This document shows positions 48,061 through 61,795 of a DNA stretch of 64,000 nucleotides, piece after piece. The number at the start of each line of letters is the position of its first letter. Positions within the stretch are counted from its first letter, which is position 1. The DNA comes from Haliaeetus albicilla (taxonomy: Eukaryota > Chordata > Aves > Accipitriformes > Accipitridae): positions 57,762,274-57,826,273 of the forward strand of contig NC_091485.1 of the NCBI RefSeq assembly GCF_947461875.1. Direction: 5' to 3'. The position numbers were made by a program, and so were the translations under genes. The notes under the pieces are model-generated. The model did no database searches. It had not been told where the DNA came from and worked only from the letters and a program-made list of their open reading frames with translations.

Positions 48061-51000
48061 AACATCCCCAAATGAAATCCCTAGGTTCTCCTCCGAAGCA
48101 TGGAGCAAGGACAGGCATCCTCGAAGCTGACAGCATTGCCTTGAGCTGACCCCTCTCCCTGCGAGTGGAATACGCCCAGGGCAAGGATATGTCCCAGATG
48201 ACTTTCTTCGCCCTGCAGTGTGAAGGCTAATCTCTCTCCTGCACTGGGCCTTCAACTCTCCTCTGAAAGTCAGTGCCAGCAAGCCGCTTGGAAGTCAGCC
48301 TGTGGCCATTCCCTTCTTTCAAAGTATGGCTGCTCCTTTTGCTGGCTGCAGTTCATGTTTAAAGGGAGGAGCGCTTTCTCGTGTTGGTGGGATGAGACAA
48401 TGGAATAAGCAGCGGGAGGCTGGCAGGGAGGGTACAGGCATGGCCTGTCCTGGTGTGCAGGTCCCGGTGCACCCTGGTGTGAGCAAGGGGCCTCACTGTA
48501 CCTCAGCACAACCATGCAGCCACCTCTCAGCAAACCTTTAGGCTTGTGAAAACTGAAGCACTTACTTACAAAATGTCAGTGCCTCCTGGGACATCTGGTA
48601 GCTGAATCTCAGCTTTGGTCTTAGGTATTTAGCCTGGGACTGAACAAGAATTTGTCCTCTGTGTAGTGCTACTCTTTTTAAGATTAATTTAAACTCCTCA
48701 AGTTGGCTTTTCTTGTTTTTTCTTTTCTGAAACCAGTAGCCATAACTAATTCTCAAGTTCTCCTATCTCTAGGAACTTCATATGCCATGAAATGCAAGTG
48801 TAACATTATGCCTGCAGTAATAGAGATGCTTTATATGAAGGTTGACCTTTTTGCTTAACAATTGCAAAGGGTAAGGTGCAAAGGCCTGTACGTACTACAA
48901 AATGATATAATTTTCACACTGGGATCTCTTTTACAAAACATGACATGAGTTTCCATGGCATAGATTAAATTATGAGTAGATTAACTAATGCATTAAGTAA
49001 GTGAAACCAGCTAATTGTGTGAGAGGACCAGGGAAAAGATTGCAGCCAAGGGTTGTGTGATTTGTTTTGTGACTCCTCATATATTTACTTAGCTACAAGC
49101 ACTTTTGTTGCCTGTTTGAAGCTACCTGAGAGCAAACTTTGAGGAGAAGCTCGACAGATGAGGTACGAACAAGAGGAGATGACTTACAGTCAGACAGAGA
49201 GCGTGCTCTGCAGCGCTCCTTCCCTTGGGAGTGGGCAGCAGGGAAGGAAGCTGCCTTGGAGGTTTTCTCTCTGCATAATGATAGAGAGAAGTTATACCAA
49301 AGGGGCATGTAGAAGAGATCAACATGAAGATAAAAGGATCGTGGTCAGCTGTGTGAGAGTTTCAGACAAGTTGAAGATGAGAAGAGGGTAAGGTCAGAGG
49401 TCTCTCCGAGGCAGGTCGTTAGAGACAGGTGTGAGCGAGGTGTCCGGGGCAGCAAGGGCAGACACTGCACTTACTTAGAGCAGTTTACAACAAAATTGGA
49501 AAAAAGCTCCAGTCGGTGGCTGCACACAGGGCTTCCAGTGCCCTTGGGAGGAAAGGGCAATGAGGTGATAACTGCAGAATCAAGTGAAGTCAAAGAGCTG
49601 TTCTTAAAAAGCAGAGAGATTAGCTCTCACTTAGTTTTGAGGGGAGAGAAGGAAGTGAAAATGACAAAGACAAAAAAAAAATCCATATTTTGTCTATTTT
49701 AAAGGAAGGCTACAATACTGTATTAAAATCTCCCCCTGAGCTGCTGTTTTGTCCTTACGGTCCAGCTTCCCGCCTTGGGCTGATTTAAGCCTGCCAAAGC
49801 CTCACAGCTCCCAGTTACACTCAGCTTTCGCAGGGTGACTCACTGGAAACTCTGCTGCAGCTACTTCTGGTGTGTTTTTCCTTACAGTGTAAGAGCTCCT
49901 TGCAAATTAAAAGGCTTCCTGATGAAGACCTAATCCTGATGCATCTCAGGCTCCTCTGAATGAAATCAATTTTTTCTATATTATCAATATTGTATCAATT
50001 ATATTTCTTTTCCAAGCTGATTGGTGGCTGACCTAGGGAGGAGATTGCCAGGCCATCCACATATTTTCTTTTTAGATCAGATCCTTGCTTATAAAGCAAC
50101 AGTTAATGCCTCTTATTATCCATAGAAGTACTCAGATGATTTTATTTAGTCACATCAATCAATGATTATTTCAAGTTGTCAAGACTTTTCTCCAGACAAC
50201 TAGAAAAAGTTTTTAAAAAAATATACTATTTTTCAGTTTTCATTAGGAGAGTAAGCCTGTAAAAAGCAGAATTTTTAATGGATAATTGGTGGAGGTTTAA
50301 GAAAGCATTCCAAGTGGATTTTATGATCAGGTGCTTCTTTATAGCCTTTATACTCACTGAGGGTAACAGATTCAATCTGAAGGGGGATGTGAAGGTCACT
50401 GCAATGTTGAACCACGCTGGAATGAAGGATTGACATAAAGGTTCAGCTGTAAAATGGTACCTACAACTTACTGAAATTCCTTTAGGAAGCATGGTTTACT
50501 AAGAGCTGTGAATGAAACAGTGTATATCCATTGCTTGACAAGGCTAGAGGCTGTATCCTAGGGATGGGTTATGAAAGGTAATTATGATTTTTCTTGGATA
50601 TTTTCTACTCCTAGTTTGCAAACCTTTGAGGTAATCATAAATATCTGACCTAATGGAAGCTGAATAGTGCTCAGTCTTCGAGATGTGAAGTTTGCTTTGC
50701 ACTCCAGGTAGTACATTAAAGATTGCCTGACAGCTGTCTTGGGACTGTCTCGTCCACTAGTGGAAATAGGTGTAGTTCCACATGCTTCAAAGGATCTGTC
50801 TTTCCTTCCTCCTCTTATGTCTAAGCAGCCTCTTAAACTAATGAGCAGAGACCTCAAGTTCACAACACAGAAAGGGAAAGGAGATAAGATGAACTCGTGT
50901 AACATTCACATCTTGAGCCTTGGTTGTTTTATTATTTAGTATATCAGAAACAGAACTGCAGCACTTAGTATGGGCTAAGGGTGGGTCTGGATGGGGTGGG

Positions 51001-53009
51001 CAGTTGATTTCAGCACAAAAGGAGGAACAATGTATTCAGCAATTTGTATTATGTACTTCTGGAGCTAAATCTGTGCATCTGGAGAGGAGGTCTGCTGCAT
51101 TAGCAGGGGGCTGAATAGTGAAATGGGAGGTGCCTGACTAAATGTAGGAGGTGCTTAATAATTTCTGAGGTATGGGATTAGCCAGAGCCCAAAGGTTAGC
51201 TGCAACGGCATTCACACCCTGCACAGAAAAGTTTCTCTCCTGCAAACACCTCACTCCTCAAGCATCTGCTTGTGTTTTGTTCATGTCTCAGTACTGCACC
51301 CGTCACTGCTACCTACGCAAACAGCTGAGAGCAGACACCTGCCCCTGCCTGGTAAAATGTCATCTGCTTGGGGACAGTGTCTGCCCTGACCACTACCCTG
51401 CAGGGATGGTGGCAGTGTCTGGAGTGCTGTAGCAAGACCATAGGGGCTTTAAAGAGCAGCAGCAGAATTGTCTGTGGTCTACTCAATGCCTATGAAGGAA
51501 AGCTGGACAAGGATAGCTTATGAATGGTTTTGCTTTTACTAAATTTGATATCCATGATCTTTAACTGGTTAGAAATGTACTTACGTGCCAACTCACTGAT
51601 TGTTTAAAACCAGAAACAAACAATTCTGCATGCTACATATAGCAATTAATAGCCTTTTGATAGTCTTTGGTGCTGGTTTTCAGGAAATAATGTTGTACTA
51701 TTAACATTCCTGTAAAACCATTAGTCCTAAATGCATGTAATTGATGGCAGTACTAATGTTTGTAAAATGAACTGAGGCTGATTTATAAGTCTGATAATAA
51801 AATAGTTCAGTAAAGGGCTTTGATCTAATAGCTGTGAAAACAGTACACACACCTTAAAGATTATCCTTGCAGATATCCATCCTCCTTTCAACTTTTACTA
51901 GCTTCAGACATGACAATTTGGAAGGGAAAAATCCCAGCTAAATACATCTTGATGGAGACGACCATTGATCAGTTACACTCTATTCTCCTTCCAGATAGGA
52001 ACATCCAGTAGTACACTGACTCCTTGGGCCATTTTCAGTGATACTTTATTCATTGCTATTGACTGAGATTAAAGAAAATAAACACCTTACCTGTTTTCTT
52101 AACTAATAGAACTGGTCAAAGGTTTCCCCTACCCTGCATATACTGAAGTCTAGCAAACTGGCTCCTCTAGCATGATCTTTCTCGTTCAAAAGAAATACTT
52201 ATACCTACAATATTATCCATGGTAAATCCCCAGTTGCTTTGGTCCCTTGGATCCACTCAATTTGCCAGTTTTTCTTTCCTTTTCCTCCTTCCTTATATAA
52301 ATTGTAATTTAAAAATAAAAATCAAATCACTCAATATTCTCTCAGTTTTTCCATACTATTGAAACAGTTCATTTTGCTCACTAAGTAAATACTTTCAAGT
52401 AATTTTTAGACACACTTAATAAACTCAAAAGGTTGCATTCATAAAGCTAGTAAGAGGTAACAGTCTTCCCATATATGACGCAGTATTCACAGTGCTTGGC
52501 TAAGAGTCTCTCCTCTGTTTTCTAGGACTAGGACTTGATAGTGCACCACAAGGTTTTACGGGCTGATTGTCTTAATCCTTCTAGGTGAAGATATTGTCCT
52601 TTGCAAAAATAATTCAGCATTTTTTTAGTTGTTCGGTATGTTGACTGTCTTGGCTCCCTCCTCAGTCACTATCTACCACAGCTTTTTCTTCCTCATTCAG
52701 GCAATGTGTAAGCAGTTTAGGGTGGAAAAGGTTTAGAAGAGGAGCTCCTCCTCTGCACACCTGCTAGTTTAGCAGGTAGGACACCCACATGGAGAGTGGG
52801 AAACCTTGCATCAACCCCCTGTGCTGAATCAGGCAGCAAGAGGACAGGAACTTGGATCACTCAAAACCCATGTGCATGTTATTAACTACCGGGCTGGAGA
52901 GGACAAGCAGGGGGAAGGGTGAAGCTGGCAGCACTGCATGCTTCCTGTGCTCCTGTGCATTCAGCCTCCGAAATCAACATAGCTGATTTGGAAAAGTTGA
53001 TGTCAACAG
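48061..53009. other. Intergenic DNA, nothing recognised
   Basis: No gene or clear repeat. Open frames up to 107 codons. If the LINE fossil extends upstream, its endonuclease domain should lie on the minus strand above 48.1 kb, but I could not recognise it. Confidence 0.45.
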
Positions 53010-53256
53010 CTCTTCTCTCTTCTCCTCCTCTTCTCTTCTCTTCTCTTCTCTTCTCTTCTCTTCTCTTCTCTTCTCTTCTCTTCTCTTCTCTTCTCTTCTC
53101 TTCTCTTCTCTTCTCTTCTCTTCTCTTCTCTTCTCTTCTCTTCTCTTCTCTCCTCTCCTCTCCTCTCCTCTCCTCTCCTCTCCTCTCCTCTCCTCTCCTC
53201 TCCTCTCCTCTTTCCTTCCCTTCCCTTCCCTTCCCTTCCCTTCCCTTCCCTTCCCT
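53010..53256. repeat. Three-part polypyrimidine pentamer array
   Basis: A pure C/T stretch on the + strand. It is (TTCTC)24 at 53031-53150, then (TCCTC)12 at 53151-53210, then (TTCCC)8 at 53216-53255, with an irregular C/T lead-in from 53010. The units differ by single T/C changes, which suggests stepwise mutation and expansion. The minus strand is all purine and reads as an Arg/Glu-rich open frame (52974-53270), which is an artefact. Long mirror-symmetric purine tracts can form triplex (H-DNA). Confidence 0.97.
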
Positions 53257-53344
53257 ATATATAGATACATATAAAATTTAAATTTTAAAAATATTCAGAC
53301 CCAACAAAGCAGTGTTTTTTGCAGAAAATGACCAATTATGAATA

Positions 53345-53355
53345 CCCCCCCCCCC
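53345..53355. repeat. C11 homopolymer
   Basis: Eleven C in a row about 90 bp right of the polypyrimidine array. Confidence 0.9.
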
Positions 53356-54339
53356 ATTTATCCTTATATGTGCACAATCTTATTTAGAATAGTAACTTTG
53401 CTGACAAGCTAAAGGTTAGGCCTGTATTTATCCACCTGATTGAATCAGTTCTTGAAAAGCTGGAACGGAATGACTTTATTTTAGTAACAACTTTAAAGGT
53501 ATGCAGTGTGGTATCAGTCCTCAGAATTCACATGGGTACAGACATATATCACACTGCAGGTTGCATTTACTTCTGATTGCTTTCTTCTGCTCTGAATGAA
53601 AGTATTTCTAACAAGAATCCAAATCTATTTCCCTGCACAGTGAAACTGCCGTTCACTATGCAAAAATACACTAAAGTTGCCTCCAAAAAACCCCTTTGGA
53701 TTTGTCATCACGCTTTGAGTGATGGTACCGGGAAGAATACTTCATGGTCGAGGTGACTTCAGCCAGGAGGAGGGCTGAGTAAACTCTGTGGGCCACTCGC
53801 AAGCTGGATGTTCGCTCCGCACACGGCTCCACAGTCATTAATAACATCTCTGTGCACGGCTGACTCACCCACCCGTATAAGTCTGCTGTGGACCAGGCCT
53901 GCATTTCTGTCAAATTAGCCAGAGCAGGGGCTATAGTGTTTACGCAGGCGGCGTGCCGGCTTCTGGCTTTCTGCCAGCCGCGGGAAGACAAAGCAGCGCT
54001 GGAGCTGGCACCCGCTCCCGGCAGCCCCAGCACGCGGTATCTGATCTGGCCCGAGGTCTCCTGAGACGAATCCACCCTGTCAGAAATTTCTGAACGTATC
54101 TGACCGTGCAAAATAAGTTTGTGTTGGTTGAACACTCGGACTCGTGTGCCCTCAATGGTTTTAGTCTCATCGGAGGGCCCCGGGAGCTGGGTTTGCCGTG
54201 GAGGTGCGGGACTGCCCCGTGGTGCACATGGCAGGGTCGGGGTCCGGGGCAGACGCGCAAGCCTGGGCTTAAATCCTGAGATCATGCCTACAGTGAAGCA
54301 TGCAAGTCCTTTCCAGCTTTTCCTTCTCCCTTTCCTACT

Positions 54340-54355
54340 GGGGGGGGGGGGGGGG
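54340..54355. repeat. G16 homopolymer
   Basis: Sixteen G in a row, then TGG. Such runs can fold as G-quadruplex and are prone to length error in sequencing. It codes for the poly-Pro part of the 255-codon minus-strand frame, which weakens that frame as a real protein. Confidence 0.9.
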
Positions 54356-57300
54356 TGGCAAACTGTTAATCTAAGTGGTATAAAGATAAATTCATTAAAT
54401 TGGGAAGAACTTTGAGTCTTGAGTTGCATAGAATGCAATAGTGCAAAATATTCGAAAATGTAAATGTGTGGTTAAAAACTTGAAGCTAAATAAAGAGCAA
54501 GAAGCTACCTCCCTAAAGAAAAATCTAATAAGTTTTAACTTCATATCAGTGACCTTGCCATATCCTATGTATTCTTAGTGACAGGGAAAAGCACACCATG
54601 TAGTGCCTCCCTTAATTTTCTCTTCATTAGTTACTGCAGTGGGGAAGGGCCACTGCTCACAAGATTTACTTTTGCTTAAATCTGAGCGGTAAAATTCAAC
54701 GTTTTCTGCTGGAACCGTTCTATATACAACCTGTCCATTAGTCACCTAATACATTTTTTATCACTTCATAGTTCATTTTCTTCCTTTGACCTTTGAGGAT
54801 TCCCAAGGAATTCTAAAACCCATTAGTATCTATGAACACTCACAGTAAATCCATAAATGATTGCTTAATGGTCATTGCTAATCAGAATTAAGCAATCTTG
54901 GCATAGCTAAAGCTTTTGTATGGTATCTTTTTTTCTCTGTGGTACACACATTTTTTTCTTTATTTATTTGCAAAAGTTATTTTAAATATCACATGATAAA
55001 ATAAATGTGTATTTCTGAGAAAAAGCCAATAAAATACTGTATGCATCAAGTGCTGAAGTCATAAATGCATTTAATGAGAGACTGCATTTTTACAAATGAT
55101 AGAGGGACTGTTTATGGGCATCACAGGGAGCTTACATAACTTTGATAGGGATGGATGCAGGATCTCAAAGCAACAGATAATAGTAGTTAGAGAAAGGGAT
55201 AGATGAACTTCAAAAGGTTTGATTTCATGTAGATAAACATCACAGTGTTCGGATGTTTATCTCCAGCTTATCTAATCTGGATGGTTTAGGGCTGTTGGAA
55301 GTCTTATAAGAGTTCACAAAGTCCCTGGTACCTCTGCTTCCAGGTAGGCTAGAAATGAAGTGAGACTATGTACACTTGCAGTATTTTGGCACTTTTGCTT
55401 TTATTGCCTGCTGCAGCCTTGAAGTACAGAGGTGAGAGCAAATTGAAAGTAGTGGACCAAACACAGCCCCATCAGGTCTCTTCTGTGCGGGGCACTGTAC
55501 GAACATAGAGGCACAGACAGCTTTGCCTGCCTCAGTGAATTTACCATCTACAAAGGAAATGAGGGAGGGCTGCATCACGCAGAGTGGATAGGTGTTGATT
55601 TACAAATGTTCTGGAAATTCTGCTGTTCTCTGTTTTTGCAGTAAAATGCAAAATTTATTTTTTGGTTTTTATTAATTTTAAAATATTAAATTCAAGCAGA
55701 AGGTATGAATGATGCAAAGCCCTGAGACACAGTGAAACATTCCTGATGATTTCAACAGACACCTCATTATCCCGTCTCTGGATGACAGCAAAGTTATGTA
55801 TGTGAAACGCATATGCTGAAACACCAAAATGCTGAGCTGTTTCAGTGCAACTGGTTTCTACTATGAGAATCTGTGCTTGATACCTGTTTAACCTGCCCAT
55901 GTGGAGTACTGAAAATACAAACCAATCTTGGAATTTTATTTCTGGATTCAGAATTGTTGGTTGCTCCTTTAAAGCCCCATCCCCTGGTGTCAAGTGAACA
56001 AGGGAGACTCTCAGCTGCATTTTAAAGATGTAAATTTCCAGTTCTAATGACTGCAGAGGTACGAATGCCAAAATGTAGAGAAATTAATTTTAAAAAAATC
56101 CAGCTTTTATTATTTTTTAAAATCTGAGTTCTTAAAGCCAAATGCTTGTTCTCAAGGCTTGATTCATGATTTTGAATGTCTGACACTGGAAGCATTGGCC
56201 TAGTTATTCATGATTCACAGGGAAATTATAAAACTGTAAATAGATTTTGCTTAGTTTTTATTTTTAAATAGCTGCATTTCCATTGTGCGCCAAATAATCT
56301 CTGCTTGTATTTAAGATAAACAGTATTGGAAATGGGAACCGATAAATTAAGGTTATCTGCTGTTGGGTGTCTTGGAGGAAAGGCAACTGAATTCAACGTA
56401 AGAATTACTTGAGCCAGAAGCAGATGTCACACTCTAAACATCTGAGGCTCATGAGTTTTTTGGCTGCCTCGTTCTGTGCCTTTGTCACGCATTGTGTTCG
56501 TCTCGCTTTGGGGAGAGCGGAGAGGGAGCACCAGGGCTGCCTGATGTCGCTGCGTGTTGTCATGTTCCACCATCATTCATGGCCAGGTTTCTCATCCAAA
56601 GCCCCGTGAGGTCCAGCGAGAGCCTTCCGCTGACTTCCATGGTGTCAGAGCAGGCCCTACGTGCCCAGCCCATCCCAGTTGCTAGAGGCTGGGTTCTGCT
56701 CTGCTTAGCCCTTATAGGGAAAATAATTGCTTTTCTCTCCTATAAAGAATATAGCTTTAAAACCAGAAATTTCCAAATATTTTAGTGTACATTTAATTTA
56801 ACGTTTCAAAAGACATGCTATTAGATGAGCACCTACATTTGCCTAAGCTAATCCATTATCTAGCTATATATTTAAACTGGATTGCTTTCACCACTTACCA
56901 GATCTGTTCTGTTTTTCTTGTTTGCTGATGTGATGAAAAAGGGCTCTTACTTTCCATTTTATTTCCCATAGGTTTCCTTTCCTGGTTATCATGCACTGCC
57001 GTGTCATTGGGTATGATCTGGGGACGTGAGCTGTCTGTGAACTGAAGTCAGTGATGTCCCTTGGAAAGCAGTAATGCAGCACACAGAAAAAAGCCCGCAT
57101 TTGAGGTCGTGGTCTTCAAGGTGCAAACTGGCTCAGGAAATACAGCACCTTGAAGGCTTAGGCCCTTTGCAAGGAGCAGCAGGGGAAAATATTTTATTAG
57201 TACTTTAGCCGACTGATTTTGTTTCACGAGACCGTAGCAGAAACAAACAGAATAATTGAGGAAATTACAATAATAAACCCTTTTCTGAAATGGTATTTAA

Positions 57301-57495
57301 CTACTGACAGCTGATGAAATGAGTCCAGAAACATGCATAAAACAAGAAAGGAAGAAAAAGAAAAACATGTTCTTGTTCACGAACATTGAGCAACTTGGCC
57401 CAGACCAGTCTCCATTTGGCTTTATTTCAGCAGGAAATTTTTTGGTAAATCATAAATTCTTTCCCAAAATATACAATGCACTAGTTTAAAAACAA

Positions 57496-57990
57496 TCAAT
57501 CATTCATTAGAAATTGAGGACGAGTTTGAAGAGACGGCTGTCTCATTTTCAAGTAGCTCGCCAGAGTTACAAGTGGGACTCCAGCCTGCAGAGCCGACGC
57601 GGTGCCTACAGGCTGCCCTCCACTTTTGGGGCTGGGCAGACAGACTGGGGAGCAGTGCGACGCGGTGGAGCGGCAGAGCCTGTTGCTGGTCGGTGCTGCC
57701 AGGTCAGTGCTGGGCAGCCCCTTGCCTTGCCTGGCCTCAGGGCACGTGGCCTGGCTGCAGACACGGCTCCCCAGCTCCTCTGGACGTACCTGCATTTCAT
57801 ATGTCTTCGGCCGGCAAAGAGCTTGCAGCAAATGGGGTTTGCGTCCAACTTTGCAGGTACAACTTGTAGAGCACCCACAGACGTGCATGTGGAAAACTGC
57901 AGTGAGGTCAATGCAATCGCTTCCAGGCACAAAGTTTACAAGCTCAGGGCTTTGAGGGTAGGGCTGGAAGGAGGTGGCTGGTGTGGCTAA
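57496..57990. other. GC-rich patch with overlapping open frames on both strands
   Basis: Five open frames of 98-158 codons overlap on both strands (for example 57514-57990 + and 57496-57930 -). No frame stands out and I recognise no domain. This is most likely composition, possibly an old repeat or a short regulatory island. Confidence 0.3.
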
Positions 57991-60900
57991 GGGGTGGTAG
58001 AGGGGGGCCTGGGAATTGCTTGTGACATCTTCAGAGGTTCTGAAAGAACTTGTGCTTTATGTAACTGGTATTCCCTAGTGCAAGGGCAGCTGCCAGTCTG
58101 TGTCCTACTTCAGACTGAAAAATTGGTCTCCATCTTTCCCACCCACCCTGCTTTTTAAGAAACCTTTGTATTTGTTTTTTTCTTACATTGTTTTTCACAT
58201 CTGATAATTGTGCTAGATTAAGGATGAATGCTTTGATCTTCATATACAGCCAACTTTGTTATAAATCTATTGACAAGGATGGAACCAGAAAATAAAAACT
58301 CCAAATAACTTGGAGTAGTGAGACAGCAAAAGTGAAAAAGTAATAGACAGTCCTTTACAAAATAGAAAAAATTAAAAAGCTTCCTATTTTAAAAAAGGAG
58401 ACAATGTTTGAAGCATATATCCACAAAGATCAAACAGAATTCTTATGTCAATATTATTGAAAAAGGAGATCTCTTTTCTTTTTTTTTTTTTTTTTTTTTC
58501 CCTGATATTAAGGTTTTGAATCCCAGTCTAGAAAGTTTTGGAATTACTTTGGATTTTCACCAGTCTAACTAGATCAGAATCTTGTCTTGTTTAAATAAAT
58601 GATTTAAAACCATATTCCCCAATGGCTCAGCCTCCACTAGACACTGCTGTTGAAAGGCCGGTCCCTTTGTTTGTTTGCCAGAAATATGACTATGTGCATG
58701 TGCTTTGTTTTTCAAGTCTTACTATTAGTGGACATGAGTCTGCTTGTCCTGTCAGGTCCTCAGCCAATACTGAACTTGAAGTTTGCTCTTCTGTTTCAGA
58801 TCTGATGAAGCCTCTCCATTTTGTCCAGATATATCTCATGGCCCAGAAAGAACATTTTCTCTACTTACAGACATTACCTTGCCCCAGTCCTATCAAGAGT
58901 ATTTTATCATTTCTCACATAGTCATGGAAGGAGATTTCAGGTTTTTTCCTCTGCTTGCTATAAATGTAATTTTATTACCTTTTGGATCTCTTCTTTTACC
59001 TTTTGGACTCATGGGTCCAGAGCTGCCTGCTCAAGGTGCTTCCCCATCCCAGGTGAGAAACTGCTGCGGCATCTGCAGCTTGTGACACTTGCATTCGCGG
59101 ACACATCAGTCAGGCATGGGACTGCCTACGATGCTTTCCCAGGTAGAGTTCAATGTGTTTGCACTAGTGCCCAGGGATCCTAGTCAAACCGGCTAGACCT
59201 TTTAATTGCACCTAATGGATCTACCTGCACATAATTTGAAATACTGGCCTTTTCCAGAAGAACTGTATTAATTCCCAGGTGATGGTTTCTCACTTTTCCA
59301 CATTAAGAATGTAACTGTCGTAAGGTATTTTATAATATTTGGTTCAGTGATGCTCATGTTGCACTAATGTGGAATTGCAGAACAATAGTTTCAATACATT
59401 CACATGCAAGAATTATTAACAATAATATCAGTATGTTTCTGATTGATTTTTGAGTAGTTGCTCTCTGAAACTGCAATCGTACCTAATTATAATCTCTTCT
59501 GCAGTGATGCAAAGTCCATGAGAATTTTCCCCTACAGGCAAATAAACTTGTATGTGTGAAGAGTCCCAAGCTAAAGACTTAGAGATGTGAGTTTTCCCAG
59601 TAACACTCGATGAATGATGACAGCACAGATGACCACAGTAAACTGATTTTGTTCAGGATTGACTCTGCTGTCATGGTAGTCCTATTTAGGTACCATATTT
59701 TTCCCATTAAGTGCCATCTTCTGTAGCAAAAGCAATAAGAAATGGTTGAAAGATTTAGTTTTCAATATACTGCAGAAGCAATGCAGTTTTCTGAGTACAA
59801 ACAATTTCATAGGACTACAGAAGATTGTACATCTCTGGAACATTTTGCACAACTCTTTAATGTCAAAGACAATATGTATTCCGAACTACTGAATCTGCAA
59901 CTTTAAAGCGGGTAGGTTTTGTTCCAAGGCTTCCTAATAGGAATTGAGTCAGAATTTTTTTCCTCTGATGATCAAAAACCTTCATCTAATTTTCTTCAGA
60001 ATGTATTCATGGCCATGTTACTTTTCTAGTTTTAAGGTGAATGCTGCCTGGTATCTTATATATTTTTCCTTGCCTGTTCTTTCCTCTCTTAAAGAACTTC
60101 TACACACTGATCATATCCTCATAAATAAGCCATATTGTTTTTTCATTTATTCTGCTAAATCAAATTTATATTTTTTTCTTGGAAGGTAGATACACCATTT
60201 TCCTCACTAAGCCATGTGTCCTAGGTACACTCATTGTCTGCTACAGCTTGGATTGATCTTTTCTGAACAGGGAGGGTAGAATATGGCTGATTGCTTTGGC
60301 TAAGGTCTCACATGGGTATAATGACATTAATGTTTTCCTGTTCCATTTGGATACTATACATCCTGAAGTCATACTTGTCATTTTCTGGGTTCCAAATGGT
60401 CCTGGTCATCCATTGTCAGTTATCACTACACAAAGTTATTTTTTACATTTCTGGGTTTTTTTAAAATATTAGTAAAGATCCACACAAATTTTCAATATTT
60501 GAAATATCAGATTTTGTTATTGGAAACCTTTCAATAAATTAGATGGAAAGTCAAATACAGGAGTTTTTGTGGATTTTTTTAAATGCCTTTTTTCAGTTTA
60601 TTTTTAATAATTTTGAATCCACATTTTAAAAACCTCAGGCAAACAATACTACTTGAAATGGTTAAATGTTAATAAATATGATGAGTGGGGTGAATATTCT
60701 TGTACAGTGTTGTCTATAGTGGGCATCAGCAACATCCGAGTGCCTGCATTGGTGCAGCACATTAAAAAACTGAATCAAAAAGTGACTCTTGTCTGGGGAT
60801 AATCTTTAAGATTCCACAGAATAGAGAAGCTTAGTCAAAATAGGTTGTAAAATACAAATTTTTGGCTTACCCGTTGGCTGAGGAAGAGAAAAAGTAGTGC

Positions 60901-61795
60901 ATGGACTTAGGAATTATATACCAGATAAAATATATTCAGCAGTATTCCAGCCTGCCAATTTGGCTTTGCAAAATTCCTGTGACATGCATGACAGACTTAA
61001 GAAACCCCACAAACATCAATGTCCTTAAAAGTATCCAAAGAGATCACAGAGCAGTCAACCTATTGTGAGAATTGCAGCAACTGTTAGAATTAGGGAATAT
61101 ATGGGTTCTTTATAAGAAACTCTCATACCCTCTCTGATGTCTAGCAGGCACCAGATTTGATTTACTACCATTTTTATTAAAATAAAAATTACACTTTCAT
61201 AAACATCATGCCAGACTAGGTATCATCTCAGCCATAGTTTATTTCTTACTCATTGCTGCCTTTCAAATTTTGCCACAAAACAGGAGGACATAACAGACTA
61301 CAAAGAATAAGCTATGGAGGGTCTTCAAGGCTGCAATGAGTGAGAAGGCTGCCCCAGTTATCAGTGCTACCTAGACGTAAAAAGAATGATAAGAACAGTC
61401 TCATATCCAGGAAGGGTTTGTCACATGGTTTATATTAAAAAGTGATGAGTAAATTTTTCTTCCACCCCCTTAAGTTTAATTTATCCAGCAGATTGTTACT
61501 ATTGAAACTTTACATTGCTTTGATTTTTCTAACTTTGAAATAATTTCTTACAGTGAAATGTTCCAAAGCACAATGACATGCTACTGAGCAATGCTGAACT
61601 TCATACCAAGTGCCTAGGAGAGCCTGGCAGAAAATTGACAGATATCAAGCAGAAATAAGTGATGCAGAAGTCTGCGTTGCACCTTGTTTTGTTCACATAT
61701 GAGGGGCCCTCACACCATAGCCATCCCACTCATCTATAGAGTTGCCCAACATTCCCTACAGACTATGTAGGACATGCAGGCTGCTACTTACATGA
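57991..61795. other. Gene-poor AT-rich DNA left of the LTR pair
   Basis: No gene or clear element. Includes a T21 run at 58479-58499. Confidence 0.5.
58479..58499. repeat. T21 homopolymer
   Basis: Twenty-one T following CTCTTTTC. It could be the A-tail of a minus-strand retroelement, but no body is recognised beside it. Confidence 0.85.

Larger units (their letters stand above)
53257..57495. other. Intergenic DNA with a GC-rich patch at 53.7-54.3 kb
   Basis: No supported gene. A 255-codon minus-strand frame (53671-54438) overlaps a 98-codon plus frame and a 106-codon minus frame in a GC- and CpG-richer patch. I recognise no domain in it. A 138-codon minus frame at 55655-56071 is likewise unrecognised. 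Confidence 0.4.

Noticed and set aside
52919..53281. Ser/Leu-rich (+) and Arg/Glu-rich (-) frames
   Set aside because: Pure translation of the pentamer array.
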